In this document: one piece after another, positions 7,873 to 11,528 of the stretch
Layout of the letters: each line of letters starts with the position of its first letter
Position numbering within the stretch: position 1 is the stretch's first letter
NCBI GenBank assembly: GCA_032353305.1
Contig: JAUCNG010371261.1
Location: 1 to 11,528, forward strand
DNA: 11,528 nucleotides
Direction of reading: 5' to 3'
Source: Cephalothrix spiralis
Lineage: Eukaryota > Nemertea > Palaeonemertea > Archinemertea > Cephalotrichidae
The notes under the pieces: model-generated
Database searches by the model: none
Seen by the model: only the letters and a program-made list of their open reading frames with translations
What the model was told of the DNA's origin: nothing
Program-made: the position numbers and the translations under genes

Positions 7873-8915
7873 ATATATTGCTAATGCGGGTCTCACACTC
7901 TGCCGTGTAGGCCTACCGTCCACCTGCCGGGCTATTTAAAAAAAACAGCCGTCAACCTGCCGGGCTATTAAAAAAACCGAGTCCAGAACCGCTTACAACC
8001 CGTTGCAGACGGTGGATTTTTTTGCCCGTTCATCACCGTTCTGTAACGCTTTATGAGCGTGTTGTGAACGTGTTCATACAGTGTGACCGTTTTCATTACG
8101 TATTCATACCGTCCTCATACCGTTCAACACCGTCCTCTTGCCGCTTACTTGTGGCCGGCTTTGTGGCCGGTGCCAGCCGGCCAGAGTTTTGATCATGTCC
8201 AAAACTTTCGCCGGGTCCCACCGGGTGTAAATAAGCGCCAACGCCCTATTAACGTGTTGCCCGCTTTGATAACGCCCACAGTGCCCTCGCCGTTCTCCAC
8301 CGTTTTCGCCCACGGTGGCACACGGTAGGCCTACACGGCACATAACTATCCAGGGAACCGTTTTCGCCGATAATGCCGATAATCGGCACTTCAACTTTAT
8401 ATCGCGCCGATAATGCCGATAATTATCGGCGCCATATAAATTGAAGTCTATACTTATCGGCAAGCTCTCTGCCGATAATTATCGGCGCCATATAAATTGA
8501 AGTCTATACTTATCGGCAAGCTCTCTGCCGATAATGCCGATTATCGACGCCATATAAATTGAAGTCTATACTTATCGGCATTATCGGCAAGCTCTCTGCC
8601 GATAATGCCGATTATCGGCATTATCGACGCCATATAAATTGAAGTCTATAGTTATCGGCAAGCTCTCTGCCGATAATGCCGAAAATTATCGGCATTATCG
8701 GCGCCATATAAATTGAAGTCTATACTTATCGGCATTTTCGGCAAGCTGTCTGCCGATACGGCATTATCGGCGCCATATAAATTGAAGTCTATAGTTATCG
8801 GCAAGCTCTCTGCCGATAATGCCGATTATCGGCACAGAGCTTGCCGATATCGGCGGAAACGGTTCGCTGGATAAGACTCACACGGCAGTGTGTGAGACCA
8901 GCATAAGCAATATAT
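7873..8915. mobile_element. Inner TIR element of about 1 kb carrying a satellite
   Basis: Ends at 7873-7908 and 8880-8915 are inverted repeats matching in 33 of 36 positions, with the core GGTCTCACAC.CTGCCGTGT. Inside are two nested inverted-repeat modules: 7901-7919 with 8322-8340 (19 of 19), and 8347-8372 with 8848-8873 (24 of 26). The first module holds CG-rich sequence with many ACCGT(T/C) words and a doubled CCTGCCGGGCTATT (7923 and 7956); the second holds a tandem array. The ORFs in it have no recognisable domain. GC and CpG content are visibly higher than in the surrounding intron, which supports separate origin. Flanks are TA-rich, so the target-site duplication cannot be fixed. Confidence 0.75.
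8373..8847. repeat. Satellite array of GCCGATAAT/ATTATCGGC modules
   Basis: The block GCCATATAAATTGAAGTCTA starts at 8431, 8487, 8549, 8629, 8703 and 8772, each followed by TATCGGCAAGCT(C/G)TCTGCCGATA or a slightly expanded form. Spacing varies (56, 62, 80, 74, 69) because the number of self-complementary GCCGATAAT/ATTATCGGC modules between blocks differs. At the left edge an inverted partial copy (about 8387-8408, ACTTCAACTTTATAT) faces the first unit, making a large hairpin. The array fills the second inverted-repeat module of the inner element. Every unit can fold on itself. Confidence 0.9.
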
Positions 8916-9431
8916 ATTAAAACGAGAATGACGTCATAGTTCATTCCCCCAATGAGCATAAATCAAATCGTTCAGAACAGAGCAATTCGAATTATAGCTA
9001 GGGCTCAATATAAATCACATGTACATCATTTATATAGACACATAGGAGTTATTAAGCTGTCAGACATTTATAAAGAGTTGAAACAGATAAATTCATTATT
9101 AAATCAAAATTAAATCAATTACCAGATTACTTTAAAGACTTCCTAGATATATGAAGAAAAATTATCACCTGAATATAACACTGTATCAAAGGTAGCCCAA
9201 AGGCATGACCATAATTATAGTTTTACTGAAAACAAAGACAAACTTATTATGAGGAAAACCTCATTAAAATACAACTGTTTTGAAATTTGGCAGAAGCTAC
9301 CACAAAATTTAATAAATTCTAAACATTCAATTCAAACAATCTCAAAAAATCTAAAAGAACACTTTCTATCACTCCAACTCATGTTCAATGTACAATCGAA
9401 GACGGTTACATTTGTAAAAAAACTAAGTTTG

Positions 9432-9498
9432 TTTTAACTATAGTTGATTAAATTTTTAACTATAGTTGATTAAATTTTTAACTATAGTTGATTAAATT
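9432..9498 (+). repeat. 22-bp tandem repeat, three copies, at the LINE stop codon
   Basis: TTTTAACTATAGTTGATTAA repeats with exact 22-bp period (TAACTATAG at 9435, 9457 and 9479). The first copy contains the LINE stop codon. Each unit carries the palindrome AACTATAGTT. Confidence 0.9.
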
Positions 9499-9926
9499 AA
9501 CAAAATTCCACTCCTGGGGGCCAGAACTGCATATTCTTTTTTCACTATCGAAAGACTAGAGTATATTTAAAAATAAATAAAAGATTTAAAAAGGGAAAAA
9601 TTTAATTTAATTTTTCTTGACAAAGTCTAATTTGTCCGGAAAAATCGCTATAACTACTAAAATATGCACTTGTCCTTAAATAATATATCCCTTTTAATTT
9701 TATACCATTTATATGATAAATCTAGATTTACTAAATCAAATCCTAAATAATAGTTTAGACTTAATAACCACTTATTTATTTATTCCTTATTTCTAATTCT
9801 AGTCTTTGTTCATTATAGGCCTATTGCTTCAACTTGTTTCTAATATTTTTCCCTATATGTATATACTTTTTTATCTTCTTCTCTCGCAGCTTTTATGCGT
9901 ACGCTTCGTTTTTCTCTAAATTCCTA

Positions 9927-9970
9927 CCGGCCCCCTCAGCGGCCTATTGTTGACTATTCCGGGGGGTCGG
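9927..9970 (+). other. GC hairpin in LINE 3' UTR
   Basis: CCGGCCCCC (9927-9935) can pair with GGGGGTCGG (9962-9970), nine pairs with one G-U in RNA, in otherwise AT-rich sequence about 95 bases before the LINE end. In several LINE families a 3' stem-loop is recognised by the element's reverse transcriptase; that role is inferred here. Confidence 0.55.
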
Positions 9971-10064
9971 CAATAACCTATTTTTATATTGTTGTATGTC
10001 TTGTATATTATTATGCTATGGTTCAGCTGTATGGTTATTGAAATAAATCTATTTGAATTTTGAA

Positions 10065-10408
10065 AGCGGGTACATACCACTATTTCATCAGCATAGGGAA
10101 ATAATACTAATTAGCATAAAATCAACCAAAAAAATCTATTCAAAATAAATGTGTCCCGATAGATTGCTTTATGTCAAAATAATCGTGATAAATCAATAAT
10201 CATAACGTCTAACTCTCAATATTATATACAAACTCCGTGAGAATTTCGAGTGAAGTCCCGCGATATGACGTCATAGAGGAAATACCCCCAAAATCAATGC
10301 CAAAAACCGAATAACTCCGGAAAAGCTGAACTGCCTAAAGGTGTATAAAATTTGTTCAAAATTTATACACATATTTTGACCCTACCTTAGTAACTATGTA
10401 CCAAGTGA
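10065..10408. other. Interior of the outer element: one TGACGTCA and a hairpin
   Basis: After the LINE tail the sequence is AT-rich and non-coding. ATGACGTCATAG at about 10265 matches the sequence at about 8928 on the other side of the LINE, followed in both by a run of five C about ten bases on. GTGTATAAAATTT (10341) pairs with AAATTTATACAC (ending about 10370) with one bulged base. No gene is seen. Confidence 0.5.
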
Positions 10409-10790
10409 CAATAGCCCGACTCCCCCAAATAAAATAAAAGCTGACTAAGAGATCCCTCTGAAATAGGTTGCTTAGCAAGGGTTGTAAATGACGTCAGAGC
10501 CGATAGTCCCGACTCCCCCAAGCAAAATAAAAACTGATTTGGAAATCCCTCCGAAATAGGTTGCAAATGACGTCAGAGCATTCCCTCGATAGTCCCAACT
10601 CGCCCATGCAAAATTAAAGCAGATTAGGAAATCCCCCTGAAATAGGTTGCTTAGCAAGAGGTGCAAATGACGTCAGAGCCGATAGTCCCGACTCCCCCAA
10701 GCAAAATAAAAGCTGATTAGGAAATCCCTCTGAAATAGGTTGCTTGGCAATGAGTGCAAATGACGTCAGAACAATCCCCCGATAGTCCGG
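10409..10790. repeat. Tandem array with a TGACGTCA palindrome in each unit
   Basis: Four units start at 10409, 10501, 10587 and 10680, with a partial fifth at 10780 (spacing 86 to 100). The order is (C/A)(G/A)ATAG(T/C)CC, CTCCCCCAA, AAATCCCTCTGAAATAGGTTG, GCAAATGACGTCAGA. Perfect TGACGTCA lies at 10489, 10568, 10668 and 10761. The second unit lacks the TTAGCAAG piece, explaining its shorter length. The array abuts the right TIR of the outer element. TGACGTCA is the known full CRE site for CREB/ATF proteins; binding here is not shown. Confidence 0.9.
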
Positions 10791-10806
10791 GAATCAGGTT
10801 GGCCAT

Positions 10807-11145
10807 ACCTGACATACCTCGTTGTTTCAATGTACATAGTACAGATATCTACCTCTTGTTTACTAGAGTATTACTTGTATAGCTTATGATGGAAACTGGA
10901 ACCAATAACCATGTCACCCGATGTTTCTTCCGCGCAAAATTTACCTTTTCTGTTTTGGAGTATATGAGCGAATGAATTAGGCTTTTAGACGGGGATGTTG
11001 CAGCCTACCGAATGAAGGTGGTACATTTTTTTTAAAGGTCGTCTTATCGTAAATCGGTTATTTGTTTCTCAGGATGGGAGACAGTCAGTGCCCCCTTACC
11101 ATAAACTTTACATTGTGAGAAAGAATTGTTTTTCTTTTCATTTAG
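10807..11145. other. 3' end of intron with several candidate acceptors
   Basis: The intron sequence ends in the strong pyrimidine tract TTGTTTTTCTTTTCATTTAG (11126-11145). A cluster of three earlier CAG sites lies at 11070-11088 after TTTGTTTCTC; only the last is compatible in phase with the preceding exon, and it has a poor tract. Confidence 0.5.
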
Positions 11146-11301
11146 AAAATTATCCTTTCCCGAAAGATGTTGTCATTCACCACGTAGCACGGTTAAGAAG
11201 ATATCACATTTTGACACGATTGGTTTCACTTCTTGCTCAACGCGGAATGGTATCTGATTCAGTGTCAATTTTCAAGATTATCCTCCAACTTCAACCAGAA
11301 G
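11146..11301 (+). CDS. TOPAZ1: Internal coding exon, TOPAZ1-like helical repeat region
   Basis: The exon starts after a near-ideal acceptor ending 11145 and ends at the donor GAAG|GTAGGC (after 11301). It is 156 bases, symmetrical in phase 1, so the split codon G plus AA gives Glu directly after the ALQILD end of the previous exon. The peptide reads NYPFPKDVVIHHVARL, RRYHILTRLVSLLAQRG, MVSDSVSIFKIILQLQPE. The pattern R-[YH]-x-[IL]-L followed by an A-x-x-x-x-x-x-A/S-F-x-[IV]-L helix pair is PPR/TPR-like, and from memory it matches the next block of vertebrate TOPAZ1 at about the same distance. The open frame actually extends upstream to 11073, but I treat that part as intronic. The gene continues beyond the window. 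Confidence 0.65.
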
Positions 11302-11528
11302 GTAGGCTTTTACAATATTTGTATAATTTTTTGTCTCAGCGATGCAATATTTAGCACCCGTTTAACGGAATGTAATACAGTCGTAGAGTGAAATCGAAGC
11401 ATTGAAATAGTGAATATCCAAGTTTTTACTTAAGTTAAATGGAGAATTTGTCTTAAGGCTTATTCATACTCCGTCAGTTTTTTTAGTGGGCACAGTAATT
11501 TTCAAAAGTGCGCTTGATTCAAATATTA
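11302..11528. other. Start of the next intron
   Basis: The sequence begins GTAGGC and shows no further exon, repeat or RNA gene before the window ends. Confidence 0.5.

Larger units (their letters stand above)
8952..10064 (+). pseudogene. Dead LINE (non-LTR retrotransposon) 3' end
   Basis: The frame from about 8953 reads IVQNRAIRIIARAQYKSHVH, then LYRHIGVIKLSDIYKELKQI, which is the characteristic sequence just after the reverse transcriptase domain in CR1/Jockey-type LINEs. It is broken by a stop after LLNQN, at a short duplication of TTAAATCAA (about 9098-9118), and by a further stop after FLDI. It resumes at about 9183-9437 with RHDHNYSFTENK, IWQKLP and ISKNLKEHFLSLQ, the usual C-terminal hydrophilic and W-x-x-LP segment, and ends in TAA at 9435-9437. 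A roughly 620-base 3' UTR follows, with a GC hairpin (9927-9970) and AATAAA (10042-10047) just before the end. The endonuclease and most of the reverse transcriptase are absent, so this is a 5'-truncated, inactive copy. The exact clade is not determined. Confidence 0.85.
7828..10806. mobile_element. Outer composite element with 18-bp perfect inverted ends
   Basis: ATGGCCAACCTGATTCCC (7828-7845) is exactly the reverse complement of 10789-10806. Just inside, the motif GATAGTCCC repeated at the right end appears once inverted at the left (GGGACTATC, about 7859), which ties the two ends to one element. Taking the TIR as starting GGCCAACC, the flanks ATACAT (7824-7829) and ATACCT (10805-10810) agree in 5 of 6 bases and could be a target-site duplication. 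No transposase frame is present, so it would be non-autonomous. Its interior has been filled by an inner TIR element and a LINE tail. The superfamily is not recognised. It lies entirely inside one intron. Confidence 0.65.

Noticed and set aside
8104-8463. 119-codon minus-strand ORF, and the overlapping 81-codon plus-strand ORF at 8083-8328
   Set aside because: Both run through CG-rich inverted-repeat DNA and into the satellite, have no recognisable domain, and are explained by low stop-codon density in GC-rich repeat sequence.
8373-8850. CRISPR-like array
   Set aside because: The spacers are not unique, the units are themselves palindromic modules of variable length, there are no cas genes, and the DNA is eukaryotic.
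10472-10666. 64-codon minus-strand ORF with an internal repeat
   Set aside because: The peptide repeat simply mirrors the tandem DNA array at 10409-10790.
11073-11110. A frameshifted coding start: GAT acceptor at 11073 with phase-1 reading GWETVSAPLP and a stop, as if a C-run indel had broken the exon
   Set aside because: The acceptor at 11145 has a better pyrimidine tract, the right phase and a better spacing to the R-Y-H-I-L block, so no indel needs to be assumed.

Overview
The window looks like intron-rich, AT-rich nuclear DNA from an invertebrate animal. It has short open stretches bounded by consensus GT/AG splice sites, introns of 0.65 to 5 kb, a decayed LINE tail, terminal-inverted-repeat (TIR) elements and many minisatellites. 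No bacterial features (operons, Shine-Dalgarno sites, long ORFs) are present. A marine lophotrochozoan such as a mollusc is my best guess from the style of the repeats, but the taxon cannot be fixed from the sequence.

The one recognisable host gene is on the + strand. Three coding exons chain in compatible phase: 6471-6645, 7300-7551 and 11146-11301. They encode helical, PPR/TPR-like sequence containing a G-K-I-G-I-R-L block, then W-x(5)-KVL, then an R-Y-H-I-L-T-R-L helix pair. From memory this resembles the C-terminal helical region of TOPAZ1 (testis- and ovary-specific PAZ domain protein 1, a germ-cell protein); I could not check this by search. A possible earlier exon with an ATG lies at 662-782. 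The gene continues past the right edge.

Region 1-6470 is flank or intron. It holds a short repeat with inverted ends (141-262), a 148-bp-spaced duplication (980-1268), a loop-free 54-bp near-palindrome (1611-1664), a Z-DNA-prone GT/GC run (1707-1743), a minus-strand Cys-rich open relic (3422-3589), direct repeats exactly 350 bp apart (3631 and 3981), diverged tandem blocks (4271-4677 and 4926-5245) and a retroelement-like 3' tail (6245-6300).

The 3.6-kb intron between the last two exons contains the most structured DNA. An outer element with 18-bp perfect inverted ends (7828-10806) encloses three things: an inner TIR element (7873-8915) that carries two further inverted-repeat modules and a GCCGATAAT-rich satellite; the 3' end of a dead LINE (about 8952-10064); and a four-unit array in which every unit carries a perfect TGACGTCA palindrome (10409-10790). 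This looks like serial insertion into one intron, with no evidence that the repeats encode a working system.
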